In this document: positions 10,513 to 19,686 of the stretch, piece by piece | Numbering within the stretch: the stretch's first letter is position 1 | Layout of the letters: the number at the start of each line of letters is the position of its first letter | Assembly: GCF_006715175.1 (NCBI RefSeq) | Contig: NZ_VFMQ01000001.1 | Coordinates: 1,984,001 to 2,048,000, forward strand | Direction: 5' to 3' | Source of the DNA: Curtobacterium citreum | GTDB taxonomy: Bacteria > Actinomycetota > Actinomycetes > Actinomycetales > Microbacteriaceae | DNA: 64,000 nt | Position numbers and translations under genes: made by a program | The notes under the pieces: model-generated | What the model was told of the DNA's origin: nothing | Databases searched by the model: none | The model's input: only the letters and a program-made list of their open reading frames with translations

Positions 10513-11138
10513 TGGTCGCCGAGCAGCCGGGAGGCACGCCGTCGGTCCCCGGGACCGGTCACGTCGACGACGTGGTCGGTCCCGACCCGCTGGTCATCCG
10601 GGACGCCGCGACCGGCGCGGCCGTCCCGGACGCCTTCCAGCGGCTCTGGAACCCGCACCGGATGGCGTACATCGACGCCGGTCGAGAGGGGAAGGGCCGC
10701 GGGCACGAGGACGACTGCCCGTTCTGCGAGGCACCGCAGAAGTCCGACGAGGACGCCCTCATCGTCGCCCGCGGCGAGCACGCCTACGTCCTGCTCAACC
10801 TGTTCCCGTACAACAACGGCCACCTGCTCGTCTGCCCGTACCGGCACGTCCCGCTCTACGACGAGGCGACGCCGGACGAGACCCGCGAGATGGCGGAGCT
10901 GACCCAGACGGCGATGCGCGTGCTGCGTGCCGTGTCGCACTGCGACGGCTTCAACATCGGCATGAACCAGGGCGAGATCGCCGGCGCCGGGGTGGCCGGG
11001 CACCTGCACCAGCACGTCGTCCCGCGGTGGGCCTCGGACTCGAACTTCTTCCCGATCATCGCCCGGACGAAGTCGATGTCCCAGCTGCTGGGGGACACCC
11101 GCCGACTCGTCGCGGAAGGCTGGCCGACGGCGCACTAG
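10512..11138 (+). CDS. HIT-family Ap4A phosphorylase-like protein
   Basis: 208 residues. The histidine triad HLHQHVV (His164, His166, His168) gives the nucleotidyl-binding site, and CPFC (Cys69/Cys72) suggests the zinc site of this HIT subgroup. Architecture and position after thrS match mycobacterial Rv2613c, a diadenosine tetraphosphate phosphorylase, so it probably clears Ap4A made as a by-product by aminoacyl-tRNA synthetases. That the gene is coupled to thrS by a one-base overlap supports this. Activity is inferred, not shown. Confidence 0.9.
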   Translation: MVAEQPGGTPSVPGTGHVDDVVGPDPLVIRDAATGAAVPDAFQRLWNPHRMAYIDAGREGKGRGHEDDCPFCEAPQKSDEDALIVARGEHAYVLLNLFPYNNGHLLVCPYRHVPLYDEATPDETREMAELTQTAMRVLRAVSHCDGFNIGMNQGEIAGAGVAGHLHQHVVPRWASDSNFFPIIARTKSMSQLLGDTRRLVAEGWPTAH

Positions 11139-11151
11139 AGTGGAGGGCATC

Positions 11152-12072
11152 ATGAGCGACAGCACCAGCACCTCGGGCACCAACGGCACCTCGATCACCG
11201 GCTCCGACCGCGTCAAGCGCGGTCTCGCCGAGATGCTCAAGGGCGGCGTGATCATGGACGTCGTCGACGCCGAGCAGGCCCGCATCGCGGAGGAAGCCGG
11301 CGCGACCGCCGTCATGGCCCTCGAGCGCGTCCCCGCCGACATCCGCGCGCAGGGCGGCGTCGCCCGCATGTCCGACCCGTCGATGATCGAGGAGATCATC
11401 GCCGCGGTGTCGATCCCCGTCATGGCGAAGGCCCGCATCGGCCACTTCGTCGAGGCCCAGGTGCTCCAGGAGCTCGGCGTCGACTACATCGACGAGTCCG
11501 AGGTCCTGTCGCCCGCCGACTACGTCAACCACATCGACAAGTGGAACTTCACCACGCCGTTCGTCTGCGGTGCCACCAACCTGGGCGAGGCGCTCCGTCG
11601 CATCACCGAGGGTGCCGCGATGATCCGCTCCAAGGGCGAGGCCGGCACCGGTGACGTCTCCGAGGCGACGAAGCACATCCGCACCATCTCGAAGGAGATC
11701 GCGGCGCTGCGGTACCTCAAGGAGGACGAGCTCTACGTCGCCGCGAAGGAGCTCCAGGCGCCGTTCGACGTCGTCAAGGAGGTCGCGCAGACCGGCAAGC
11801 TCCCGGTCGTGCTCTTCACCGCCGGTGGTGTCGCCACCCCGGCCGACGCCGCGATGATGATGCAGCTCGGTGCCGACGGCGTGTTCGTCGGGTCCGGCAT
11901 CTTCAAGTCCGGCGACCCCGCGAAGCGTGCCGCCGCGATCGTCAGGGCCGTCACCTTCCACGACGACCCCAAGGTCATCGCCGAGGTGTCCCGCGGGCTC
12001 GGCGAGGCCATGGTCGGCATCAACGTCGCCGACGTCCCCGCTCCGCACCGTCTCGCCGAGCGCGGCTGGTGA
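11152..12072 (+). CDS. pdxS: pyridoxal 5'-phosphate synthase, synthase subunit
   Basis: 306 residues. Condenses ribose 5-phosphate, glyceraldehyde 3-phosphate and ammonia to PLP. Catalytic lysines are visible: Lys93 in [10 protein letters not shown], which takes the sugar, and Lys161 in [11 protein letters not shown]. The product is the TIM-barrel half of a 12+12 complex with PdxT. ATG 11152 is chosen because GGAGGG lies four bases upstream; the GTG 12 bp earlier lacks one. It begins 13 bp after the HIT gene and overlaps pdxT by four bases. Confidence 0.97.
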   Translation: MSDSTSTSGTNGTSITGSDRVKRGLAEMLKGGVIMDVVDAEQARIAEEAGATAVMALERVPADIRAQGGVARMSDPSMIEEIIAAVSIPVMAKARIGHFVEAQVLQELGVDYIDESEVLSPADYVNHIDKWNFTTPFVCGATNLGEALRRITEGAAMIRSKGEAGTGDVSEATKHIRTISKEIAALRYLKEDELYVAAKELQAPFDVVKEVAQTGKLPVVLFTAGGVATPADAAMMMQLGADGVFVGSGIFKSGDPAKRAAAIVRAVTFHDDPKVIAEVSRGLGEAMVGINVADVPAPHRLAERGW

Positions 12073-12662
12073 GCGCCCGGCCCCGCATCGGGGTCCTCGC
12101 GCTGCAGGGTGACTTCCGCGAGCACATCGCCTCGCTGACGGAGCTCGGCGCCGACGTCGTGCCGCTCCGCCGCCCGGAAGAGATCGACGCCCTCGACGGT
12201 GTCGTGATCCCGGGCGGCGAGTCGAGCGTCATGGACAAGCTCTCCCGGGCCTTCGGCGTGGCCGAGCCCCTGTCCGCGGCGATCCGCGGCGGGCTCCCGA
12301 CGTACGGCACCTGCGCGGGCATGATCATGCTCTCGTCGCGCATCGCCGCGGGGATCCCCGGGCAGCAGACCCTCGACGTGCTCGACACCACGGTGCGTCG
12401 CAACGCCTTCGGCAGCCAGAACGACTCCTTCGAGACCGACATCCCGATGCCGGCGCTCGGCGACGCCCCGGTGCACGCGGTGTTCATCCGTGCGCCCGTG
12501 GTGGAGCGGCACGGGGCCGGCGTCCAGGTCCTCGGCGCCCTCGCCGACGGGCAGGTCGTCGCCGTGCAGCAGGGCAACGTGCTCGCGAGTGCGTTCCACC
12601 CCGAGGTCGCCGGCGAGGACCGCTTCCACCGCCGCTTCCTGGCGATGGTCCGCTCCGGCTGA
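12069..12662 (+). CDS. pdxT: pyridoxal 5'-phosphate synthase, glutaminase subunit
   Basis: 197 residues, class I glutamine amidotransferase supplying ammonia to PdxS. The triad is complete: Cys82 in GTCAGMIML, His177 and Glu179 in [12 protein letters not shown]. The family-specific [10 protein letters not shown] segment is present. The GTG start overlaps the pdxS stop (GTGA), giving translational coupling and equal subunit supply. Confidence 0.96.
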   Translation: MSARPRIGVLALQGDFREHIASLTELGADVVPLRRPEEIDALDGVVIPGGESSVMDKLSRAFGVAEPLSAAIRGGLPTYGTCAGMIMLSSRIAAGIPGQQTLDVLDTTVRRNAFGSQNDSFETDIPMPALGDAPVHAVFIRAPVVERHGAGVQVLGALADGQVVAVQQGNVLASAFHPEVAGEDRFHRRFLAMVRSG

Positions 12663-12739
12663 AGCCCGACCCGGGTGCCGGGCGCGACCGGGCTGGGACG
12701 CGACCCGCGGGGCGGCGGCGATCCGATCCTCCCGGCCGG

Positions 12740-12745
12740 TAGACT
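12740..12745 (+). promoter_or_regulatory. -10 hexamer of yebC
   Basis: TAGACT, 32 nt before the yebC GTG; the 115-bp gap after pdxT suggests a new transcript here. Confidence 0.45.
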
Positions 12746-12777
12746 GGTCCGGATCTTCAGCGAGACCAAGGAGCACC

Positions 12778-13542
12778 GTGTCCGGGCATTCCAAGTGGGC
12801 AACGACCAAGCACAAGAAGGCGGTCATCGACCAGCGCCGCGCGAAGTCGTTCGCCAAGCTCATCAAGAACATCGAGGTCGCGGCCAAGATGGGCGGGGCC
12901 GACCTGTCGGGCAACCCGACCCTGGTCGACGCGGTCCAGAAGGCCAAGAAGACCTCGGTGCCGAACGACAACATCGACCGCGCCATCAAGCGCGGCGCCG
13001 GTCTGACCGGTGAGTCGATCGAGTACACGACGATCATGTACGAGGGCTACGGCCCGAACGGCGTCGCGATGCTCGTCGAGTGCCTCACCGACAACAAGAA
13101 CCGCGCCGCGGCCGAGGTCCGGACGGCGATGTCCCGCAACGGCGGCACCATGGCCGACCCGGGCAGCGTCGCCTACAACTTCTCCCGCAAGGGCGTCATC
13201 TCGGTGACGAAGGTCGACGGCCTCGACGAGGACACCGTCATGACGGCCGTGCTCGACGCGGGCGTCGAGGACGTCATCGACCAGGGCGGTGGCTTCGAGG
13301 TCATCACCGAGGCGACCGACCTCGTCGCTGCGCGCACCGCGCTGCAGGACGCCGGCATCGACTACGACTCCGCCGACGCCGAGTTCGTCCCCGGCGTCAA
13401 GGTCCCGGTCGACGCGGACACCGCGCGCAAGGTCTTCAAGCTGATCGACGCGCTCGAGGACTCGGACGACGTGCAGAACGTCTACGCGAACTTCGACATC
13501 CCCGCGGACGTCCAGGCCGAGCTCGACGAGGACGAGGACTAG
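12778..13542 (+). CDS. yebC: YebC/PmpR-family protein (ribosome-associated / transcriptional regulator)
   Basis: 254 residues with the invariant YebC start [14 protein letters not shown], the [13 protein letters not shown] helix and the conserved [10 protein letters not shown] strand. The family has been described as DNA-binding regulators of neighbouring genes and more recently as factors easing ribosome stalling on proline stretches; the sequence does not separate these. GTG 12778 is fixed by AAGGAG four bases upstream. The gene sits directly before ruvCAB, as in most bacteria. Confidence 0.95.
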   Translation: MSGHSKWATTKHKKAVIDQRRAKSFAKLIKNIEVAAKMGGADLSGNPTLVDAVQKAKKTSVPNDNIDRAIKRGAGLTGESIEYTTIMYEGYGPNGVAMLVECLTDNKNRAAAEVRTAMSRNGGTMADPGSVAYNFSRKGVISVTKVDGLDEDTVMTAVLDAGVEDVIDQGGGFEVITEATDLVAARTALQDAGIDYDSADAEFVPGVKVPVDADTARKVFKLIDALEDSDDVQNVYANFDIPADVQAELDEDED

Positions 13543-13546
13543 TCCG

Positions 13547-14215
13547 ATGCTCCGGGTGCTCGGGGTCGACCCCGGGCTCACCCGGTGCGGCGTCGGCGTG
13601 GTCGAGGTCGCACCGAACCGGCGTGCCCGGCTCGTGCACGTCACCGTCGTGCGCACGCCGGCCGACATGGCGCTCGAACAGCGCCTACTCCGCATCGCGG
13701 ACGGCATCGCCGCCGAGATCGACGAGCACCGTCCGGACGCCGTCGCCGTCGAGCGCGTCTTCGCGCAGGCGAACGTCCGGACGGTGATGGGCACGGCCCA
13801 GGCCGCCGGACTCGCGCTGCACGCCGCGGCGGCGCGCGGTCTGCCCGTCGGACTGCACACGCCGTCCGAGGTCAAGGCCGCCGTCACCGGCTACGGCAAC
13901 GCCGACAAGCGGCAGGTGCAGACCATGATCGCTCGGGTGCTCGGACTCGACGAGGCCCCGAAGCCGGCGGACGCCGCGGACGCGCTCGCGCTGGCCGTGT
14001 GCCATGCCTGGAGGCTCGGATCACCCGACCGGGTCGGCCCCGGTCCGGCGACGCTCACCCCGGCACAGCGCGCCTGGCGGGACGCGCAGGCCGGCACCGC
14101 GGACTCCCCGCTCGCCCGCGCGGCCGCCGCGGCGCGTCCGGGCGGTGGCGCACCGTTCGCTCGCGGCCGGGGCGGTGCCGCGCGGCGGGCCGGCTCCGTC
14201 GGTGGGCAGCCCTAG
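13547..14215 (+). CDS. ruvC: Holliday junction resolvase RuvC
   Basis: 222 residues. Cuts Holliday junctions symmetrically with RuvAB. The acidic metal site is intact: Asp8 ([10 protein letters not shown]), Glu69 (AVERVF), Asp142 and Asp145 ([12 protein letters not shown]). The family is usually 160-190 residues; the extra 45 or so residues are an Ala/Gly/Arg-rich disordered tail. It starts 4 bp after yebC, so is probably co-transcribed. Its TAG stop is also the first three bases of a -10 hexamer for ruvA. Confidence 0.96.
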   Translation: MLRVLGVDPGLTRCGVGVVEVAPNRRARLVHVTVVRTPADMALEQRLLRIADGIAAEIDEHRPDAVAVERVFAQANVRTVMGTAQAAGLALHAAAARGLPVGLHTPSEVKAAVTGYGNADKRQVQTMIARVLGLDEAPKPADAADALALAVCHAWRLGSPDRVGPGPATLTPAQRAWRDAQAGTADSPLARAAAAARPGGGAPFARGRGGAARRAGSVGGQP

Positions 14216-14218
14216 GCT
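14213..14218 (+). promoter_or_regulatory. -10 hexamer for an internal ruvA start
   Basis: TAGGCT, beginning with the ruvC stop codon and ending 6 nt before the ruvA ATG; a leaderless internal promoter is possible. Confidence 0.4.
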
Positions 14219-14224
14219 CGGAGC

Positions 14225-14848
14225 ATGATCGCGAGCCTCCGGGGAACCTGCATCGACATCGCCGGATCGGCCGTGGTGGTCGAGGTCGGGGGAGTCGGGT
14301 ACGCCGTGACCGTCACCCCGGCGCACGCGCTGACGATGCGCCACGGGTCCGAGGTGTTCCTGCGCACGCGGATGATCGTGCGCGAGGACGAGCACCAGCT
14401 GTTCGGCTTCGAGTCGGCCGAGGCGCTGCAGGTCTTCGACTTCCTGCGCAGCGTGTCGGGCGTCGGCCCGAAGTCCGCGATGGGGGTGCTCGCACACCTC
14501 GACCCTGCCCAGGTCGCGAACGCCGTGGCCGCCGAGGACGACGCCGTCTTCCGCAAGGTCTCCGGCATCGGCCCGAAGACCGCCAAGCTCATCACGGTCG
14601 CGCTCTCCGGCAAGCTCCTCGCCTTCGAGCAGGCACCCGCCGGCGCCACGGTCGCGGGTGCCGCCGGGGGACACCCCGCCGCGATCGACGTCGTCTCGGC
14701 GCTCGTCGGCCTCGGGTGGCGCGAGGACGCCGCGCAGTCCGCCGTCGACTCGGTCGTCGCCACCGACCCGGGCGCCGCCGCCATGGGCACGCAGTCGCTC
14801 CTCCGCGCCGCGCTCGGGACCCTCCGTCCCGCGGGGGCCGGACGGTGA
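14225..14848 (+). CDS. ruvA: Holliday junction DNA helicase RuvA
   Basis: 207 residues. The tetrameric junction-binding subunit: N-terminal OB domain, two helix-hairpin-helix motifs ([11 protein letters not shown] and [11 protein letters not shown]) and a C-terminal three-helix domain that binds RuvB. A flexible Ala/Gly linker joins domains II and III. GGAGC precedes the ATG weakly, and TAGGCT at leaderless distance offers a second way to express it. It overlaps ruvB by four bases. Confidence 0.96.
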   Translation: MIASLRGTCIDIAGSAVVVEVGGVGYAVTVTPAHALTMRHGSEVFLRTRMIVREDEHQLFGFESAEALQVFDFLRSVSGVGPKSAMGVLAHLDPAQVANAVAAEDDAVFRKVSGIGPKTAKLITVALSGKLLAFEQAPAGATVAGAAGGHPAAIDVVSALVGLGWREDAAQSAVDSVVATDPGAAAMGTQSLLRAALGTLRPAGAGR

Positions 14849-15876
14849 GCGGCATCACCTCCGCCGGCGCCGAGTCGCAGGAAGAACTGGCGTTCGAGGG
14901 CGCGCTCCGCCCGAAGTCCCTGGACGAGTTCGTCGGCCAGCGCAAGGTCCGCGGGCAGCTCGACCTGCTGCTCAAGGCCGCCGCGATGCAGGAACGCACG
15001 CCGGACCACATCCTGATGGCCGGGCCGCCCGGTCTCGGCAAGACGACGCTCGCGATGATCGTCGCGCACGAGTCCGGCCGTCCGCTGCGGATGTCGAGCG
15101 GGCCGGCGATCCAGCACGCCGGTGACCTCGCGGCGGTGCTCTCGTCGCTCGTCCCGGGCGAGGTCCTCTTCATCGACGAGATCCACCGCATGGCGCGCTC
15201 CGCAGAGGAGATGCTCTACCTCGCGATGGAGGACTTCCGCATCGACGTCATGGTCGGCAAGGGTGCTGGCGCGACGAGCATCCCGCTCGACCTCGCGCCG
15301 TTCACGCTCGTCGGAGCGACCACCCGCGCGGGCCTCCTCCCGAACCCCCTGCGCGACCGCTTCGGCTTCACGGCACACCTCGAGTTCTACGAGAAGGACG
15401 AGCTCGAACAGGTCCTGATCCGCGCCGCCCACCTGCTCGACCTGCGCATCGACCGCTCGGCGCTCCGCGAGATCGCCGGGCGCTCCCGAGGGACCCCACG
15501 CATCGCGAACCGTCTGCTCCGCCGGGTCCGGGACTACGCGCTCGTGCACGGCACCGCCGACGGCATGACGGCCGTCCAGGGGGCGCTCGACCTGTACGAC
15601 GTCGACGAACTCGGTCTCGACCGCCTCGACCGCGCAGTCGTCGAGACGATGCTCACGCGCTTCGACGGGGGTCCGGTCGGCCTGAACACCCTCGCGGTGT
15701 CCGTCGGCGAGGAGTCCGAGACCATCGAGTCCGTCGTGGAGCCGTTCCTCGTGCGGGTCGGCCTCGTCACGCGGACGCCGCGCGGTCGGATCGCCACCCC
15801 GCAGGCCTGGCGCCACTTCGGCCTGACGCCGGGCGCCGCCACCGGGATGCAGCCGGACCTGTTCGACGACGAATAG
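14845..15876 (+). CDS. ruvB: Holliday junction DNA helicase RuvB
   Basis: 343 residues, the AAA+ motor of branch migration. Walker A GPPGLGKT at 60-67, Walker B FIDEIH with Asp111/Glu112, sensor region [11 protein letters not shown], the [17 protein letters not shown] small domain and the C-terminal winged helix ([18 protein letters not shown]). GTG 14845 overlaps the ruvA stop (GTGA). Confidence 0.97.
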   Translation: MSGITSAGAESQEELAFEGALRPKSLDEFVGQRKVRGQLDLLLKAAAMQERTPDHILMAGPPGLGKTTLAMIVAHESGRPLRMSSGPAIQHAGDLAAVLSSLVPGEVLFIDEIHRMARSAEEMLYLAMEDFRIDVMVGKGAGATSIPLDLAPFTLVGATTRAGLLPNPLRDRFGFTAHLEFYEKDELEQVLIRAAHLLDLRIDRSALREIAGRSRGTPRIANRLLRRVRDYALVHGTADGMTAVQGALDLYDVDELGLDRLDRAVVETMLTRFDGGPVGLNTLAVSVGEESETIESVVEPFLVRVGLVTRTPRGRIATPQAWRHFGLTPGAATGMQPDLFDDE

Positions 15877-15955
15877 CGGCATGCGGTATTCTGCATCCTG
15901 AGTCGTGCGCCGGGTGCAGCACCCCGCGCGACCGGACGGGTGCAGACCCGTGCCC

Positions 15956-15961
15956 TAGACT
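15956..15961 (+). promoter_or_regulatory. -10 hexamer of yajC-secDF
   Basis: TAGACT, 42 nt before the yajC ATG. The 127-bp gap after ruvB also holds a small GGGTGCAGCACCC hairpin. Confidence 0.45.
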
Positions 15962-16003
15962 GCTACGGCCCGAAGCCGAGCAACCAGAGAAGGCAACGCC
16001 ATC

Positions 16004-16414
16004 ATGGATCAATCCATCTTCCTCATCGTCATCATCGTCGCGTTCGCCGCCTTCATGTTCTACAGCAGCCGGAAGCGCAAGAAGCAGCAGGCCGAGCTGC
16101 AGACGAAGATGCAGCCGGGCGCCCGCGTCATGCTCTCCTTCGGCCTCTACGGCACGCTGCTCTCCGTCGACGACGAGAAGGTCACCGCCGACGTCGAGAT
16201 CGCCCCGGGCACCGTCGTGACGGTCCACCGTCAGACGCTCTCCCGCGTGGTCGACGACAACGCCTCCGACGTCGACGAGACCGTGACCACGGACGACGCA
16301 GCCGCGGCTCCGGTCCTGGACCTCGGCAAGGACGACCGTCGCGACGAGCCGGAGTTCGGGCAGCGCGTCGAGCCGACCGAGTCCGACGCGGCGAAGCGCA
16401 AGACCGAAGACTGA
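16004..16414 (+). CDS. yajC: preprotein translocase accessory subunit YajC
   Basis: 136 residues: one N-terminal membrane helix (IFLIVIIVAFAAFMFYSSRKRKKQ) with a positive stop-transfer, then the small soluble YajC domain with MQPGARVMLSFGLYGTL, and a charged tail. YajC joins SecDF at the SecYEG channel. AGAGAAGG lies upstream. secD follows after a hairpin. Confidence 0.93.
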   Translation: MDQSIFLIVIIVAFAAFMFYSSRKRKKQQAELQTKMQPGARVMLSFGLYGTLLSVDDEKVTADVEIAPGTVVTVHRQTLSRVVDDNASDVDETVTTDDAAAAPVLDLGKDDRRDEPEFGQRVEPTESDAAKRKTED

Positions 16415-16424
16415 CACCCCCGGG

Positions 16425-16449
16425 CCACCGGGTCCTCGTGACCCGGTGG
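16425..16449 (+). terminator. attenuating hairpin between yajC and secD
   Basis: A 10-bp stem CCACCGGGTC with a 5-nt loop, 10 bp after the yajC stop. It may lower secDF expression relative to yajC. Confidence 0.5.
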
Positions 16450-16505
16450 CCTCACTCCTGCCGCCGGCGTCGCCGTCGGTCCTGAACAGAAAGACGAGAC
16501 GACCG

Positions 16506-18260
16506 GTGGCACGATCGACACCCGTCAAGAAGGCGTTGCGCTCGCTCACCTGGTTGGTGATCATCATGGCCGCACTCGCGGGCCTGAACACCGCCGCATC
16601 GGTGCTGGCAGCGAACACCAAGGACGACACCGGCAAGTGGTTCGCCGGCGCGAGCTGGGTGCCGGAACTGGCGCTCGACCTGCAGGGCGGCACGCAGCTG
16701 ACGCTCGCGGCGCAGAACACGCAGGGCGGCTCGGTGACGTCCCAGCAGCTCAACCAGGCGGTCAACATCATCCGCCAGCGCATCAACGCCACGGGTGTCT
16801 CCGAGTCGCAGATCAACACGCAGGGCACGAACAACATCGTCGTGTCCATCCCGGGCAAGCCCGACAAGGCGACCATCGACCGCATCGAGGCCGCGGCCAA
16901 GCTCACCTTCCGCCCGGTGCTCTACACCGAGGCCGCGACGAGCACTTCGGTCGGGGGTGCGAACGGCTCCTCCGCGTCGCCGACGCCGTACACCCCGCCA
17001 GCGTCGCTCGAGGCCACGCCGTCCGCGAAGGCGACGAACGGCAGCGACCTCTCGCAGGTCACGCCCGCGCTGCAGGACCTGTACACGAACTACAACTGCA
17101 AGGCCCCGGACGACGTCACGACGGCGCCCGACGACCAGCCCCTCGTCACCTGCGACCAGGACGGCGCCGCGAAGTACATCCTCGGCCCGGTCGAGGTCTC
17201 CGGCTCCGGCATCAGCAACGCGACCTCCGGACTCGCGACCGACTCGCAGGGCGCGACGACCGGTCAGTGGGCCGTCAACCTGACCTTCAAGGGCAAGGCG
17301 TCGGACGACTTCCGCGAGGTCACCAGCCGCCTGGTCAAGCTCCAGCCGCCGCAGAACCAGTTCGCCATCGTCCTCGACGGCACGGTCATCACCGCGCCGG
17401 CGTCGAACGCGGCGATCACCAACGGCAAGGCGCAGATCACCGGCAACTTCACCGCGGAGACCTCGAAGACCCTGGCGGACCAGCTGAAGTACGGCGCGCT
17501 GCCGATCAACTTCCAGGTGCAGTCGAACGAGAACATCTCGGCGACGCTCGGCACCGCGCAGCTCGTCGGCGGCCTCGTCGCCGGTCTGATCGGTCTGATC
17601 CTCGTCGTGATCTACTCGATCATCCAGTACCGCGCGCTGGCGTTCGTCACGGTCCTGTCGCTCGGCGTCGCCGCGGTGATCACCTACCTGGTCATCGCGA
17701 TCATGTCGTGGCGCGTCGACTACCGGCTCTCGCTCGCGGGCGTCGCGGGCCTGATCGTGGCCATCGGCATCACGGCGGACTCGTTCATCGTCTACTTCGA
17801 GCGCATCCGTGACGAGCTCCGGGACGGCCGCGGACTCGAGAGCGCGGTGGAGTCCGGTTGGAAGCGGGCGCTCCGCACGATCCTGGCGTCCGACTCGATC
17901 AACTTCCTCGCCGCCGTGGTGCTCTACATCCTCGCGGTCAGCGACGTGAAGGGCTTCGCGTTCACGCTGCTCCTCACCACGCTCATCGACGTCGTCGTCG
18001 TCGTGCTCTTCACGCACCCGATGATGCAGCTCATCGCCCGCAGCCGGTTCTTCGGCGAGGGCCACCGGTTCAGCGGACTCGACCCGTCCGCCCTCGGCGC
18101 GGTCTACCGCGGTCGCGCGCAGTTCCGCGCTCCCGTGGTCGACGGCAAGCGCCAGCGCAGCGCGGGCGAGGCCCAGCGCCGCCAGACGATCGCGGAGCGG
18201 AAGGCCCAGCAGGCCTCCGGCGCGCAGGACGGCACGACGCCGGACGGGAAGGACGACTGA
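16506..18260 (+). CDS. secD: protein-export membrane protein SecD
   Basis: 584 residues. With SecF it uses the proton gradient to pull secreted proteins out of the channel. An N-terminal membrane helix (about 12-33) is followed by the periplasmic P1 domain (LDLQGGTQLTL signature; inserted Ser/Ala/Pro-rich region about 155-200) and five C-terminal helices containing GVAGLIVAIGITADSFIVYFERIRDE, the conserved RND motif. GTG 16506 has only a weak purine run upstream, so the start is moderately sure. The stop overlaps the secF ATG (TGATG). Confidence 0.96.
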   Translation: MARSTPVKKALRSLTWLVIIMAALAGLNTAASVLAANTKDDTGKWFAGASWVPELALDLQGGTQLTLAAQNTQGGSVTSQQLNQAVNIIRQRINATGVSESQINTQGTNNIVVSIPGKPDKATIDRIEAAAKLTFRPVLYTEAATSTSVGGANGSSASPTPYTPPASLEATPSAKATNGSDLSQVTPALQDLYTNYNCKAPDDVTTAPDDQPLVTCDQDGAAKYILGPVEVSGSGISNATSGLATDSQGATTGQWAVNLTFKGKASDDFREVTSRLVKLQPPQNQFAIVLDGTVITAPASNAAITNGKAQITGNFTAETSKTLADQLKYGALPINFQVQSNENISATLGTAQLVGGLVAGLIGLILVVIYSIIQYRALAFVTVLSLGVAAVITYLVIAIMSWRVDYRLSLAGVAGLIVAIGITADSFIVYFERIRDELRDGRGLESAVESGWKRALRTILASDSINFLAAVVLYILAVSDVKGFAFTLLLTTLIDVVVVVLFTHPMMQLIARSRFFGEGHRFSGLDPSALGAVYRGRAQFRAPVVDGKRQRSAGEAQRRQTIAERKAQQASGAQDGTTPDGKDD

Positions 18261-19264
18261 TGGCCAGCTTCAGCCAGTTCGGCAACGACCTCTACACGGG
18301 CAAGCGCTCGTACGACATCGTCGGCCGACGCAAGACGTGGTACCTCGTCGCGATCATCGCGATCGTGGTGTCCCTCGCCGTGCCGTGGCTCCGCGGCGGG
18401 TACCAGCTCGGCATCGAGTTCACCGGCGGCTCCGAGTTCACGATCTCGAACGCCGGCTCGACCGACCAGTCGATCGCGACGCGTACCGTCGAGTCGATCG
18501 TGCCCGAGGGCATCCCGCGCGTCTCGCAGGTCGGCCAGGACGGCATCCGCGTCCAGACCGAGCAGCTGACCGACCGCGAGACCACCCAGGTGCAGGACGC
18601 CCTCGCGAAGGCGTACGACGTCTCCGATGACCAGGTCGCCTCGACGTACATCGGTGCGACGTGGGGTGCCGACGTGCTCGCCCAGGCGATCCGCGGACTC
18701 GTGATCTTCCTCGTGCTCGCCGCCGTCGTCATGGCGCTGTACTTCCGCACCTGGAAGATGTCCGTCTCCGCCATGGTGGCGCTGCTGCACGACCTGCTCA
18801 TCACGGCGGGCGTGTACGGCATCGTCGGGCTCGAGGTCACGCCAGCAGCGGTCATCGGCTTCCTGACGATCCTCGGGTACTCGCTGTACGACACCGTCGT
18901 GGTGTTCGACAAGGTGCGTGAGAACACGAGCCAGGAGTCGCACCGGACCTTCGTCCAGTCGGTGAACCTCGCGGTGAACCAGACCCTCGTCCGGTCGATC
19001 AACACCTCGGTCGTGGCCCTGCTGCCCGTCGCGGCGATCCTGTTCATCGGCTCCTACGTGCTCGGCGCCGGCACGCTGCGGGACATCTCGCTCGCGCTGT
19101 TCATCGGCATCATCGTGGGCACGTACTCGACGATCTTCATCGCGTCGCCGATGTACGCCCACCTGCGCGAGAACGAGCCGAAGATCAAGCAGGCCGACGC
19201 CAAGAAGCGCCAGGCGGCCGAGAAACGGCAGCGCGAGGTCGACGCGACCGCCGAGGCCGTCTGA
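18260..19264 (+). CDS. secF: protein-export membrane protein SecF
   Basis: 334 residues, partner of SecD. An N-terminal helix, the IEFTGGSEF signature at the start of the periplasmic domain, and five C-terminal helices with VIGFLTILGYSLYDTVVVFDKVREN (family motif) and NQTLVRSINTSVVALLPV. The tail is highly charged. Coupled by one-base overlaps to secD upstream and to a rhodanese gene downstream. Confidence 0.97.
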   Translation: MASFSQFGNDLYTGKRSYDIVGRRKTWYLVAIIAIVVSLAVPWLRGGYQLGIEFTGGSEFTISNAGSTDQSIATRTVESIVPEGIPRVSQVGQDGIRVQTEQLTDRETTQVQDALAKAYDVSDDQVASTYIGATWGADVLAQAIRGLVIFLVLAAVVMALYFRTWKMSVSAMVALLHDLLITAGVYGIVGLEVTPAAVIGFLTILGYSLYDTVVVFDKVRENTSQESHRTFVQSVNLAVNQTLVRSINTSVVALLPVAAILFIGSYVLGAGTLRDISLALFIGIIVGTYSTIFIASPMYAHLRENEPKIKQADAKKRQAAEKRQREVDATAEAV

Positions 19265-19629
19265 TGGCGGTCGAGGTGCACGACGTCGACGTCGCCGAGG
19301 CCCGTCGCCGTATCGACGCCGGTGCGCGGCTGTTCGACGTCCGCGAGCAGGGGGAGTGGGACGAGGTCCACGCTCCCGAGGCGACGCTCGTGCCCATGTC
19401 GGAGCTCGTCGCCCGCTGGCAGGAGATCGACGGGGGCGACCAGCCCGCGATCGTCGTCTGCCACTCCGGCGGCCGGTCCGCCCGGGTCGTCGCCGCGCTC
19501 GAGCAGTCCGGTGTCCCCGCGGTGAACCTCGTCGGCGGGATGACGGCATGGGAGCAGGCCGGCGAGCCGGTCGTCCGCGCGGGTGCCACCGCCGAGGACG
19601 CCCAGGGCGAACCGCGTCACGAGCACTGA
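19264..19629 (+). CDS. single-domain rhodanese-like protein
   Basis: 121 residues forming one rhodanese fold: LFDVREQGEWDEVHAPEA and the active loop CHSGGR with Cys66 and Arg71, then VVNLVGGMTAWEQAG-type C-terminal signature. Members move sulfane sulfur or act on thiols in the cytosol. It begins on the last base of secF (TGATG), so translation is coupled to the Sec accessory genes, and relA follows 57 bp on. What it does there is unknown. Confidence 0.93.
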   Translation: MAVEVHDVDVAEARRRIDAGARLFDVREQGEWDEVHAPEATLVPMSELVARWQEIDGGDQPAIVVCHSGGRSARVVAALEQSGVPAVNLVGGMTAWEQAGEPVVRAGATAEDAQGEPRHEH

Positions 19630-19640
19630 CCGGACGCGCG

Positions 19641-19646
19641 TAGGCT
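19641..19646 (+). promoter_or_regulatory. -10 hexamer of relA
   Basis: TAGGCT, 40 nt before the relA ATG, in the gap after the rhodanese gene. Confidence 0.4.
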
Positions 19647-19686
19647 TGCTGGACCGTACCCGGACACCGGTCGTTGGAGGCGCACC

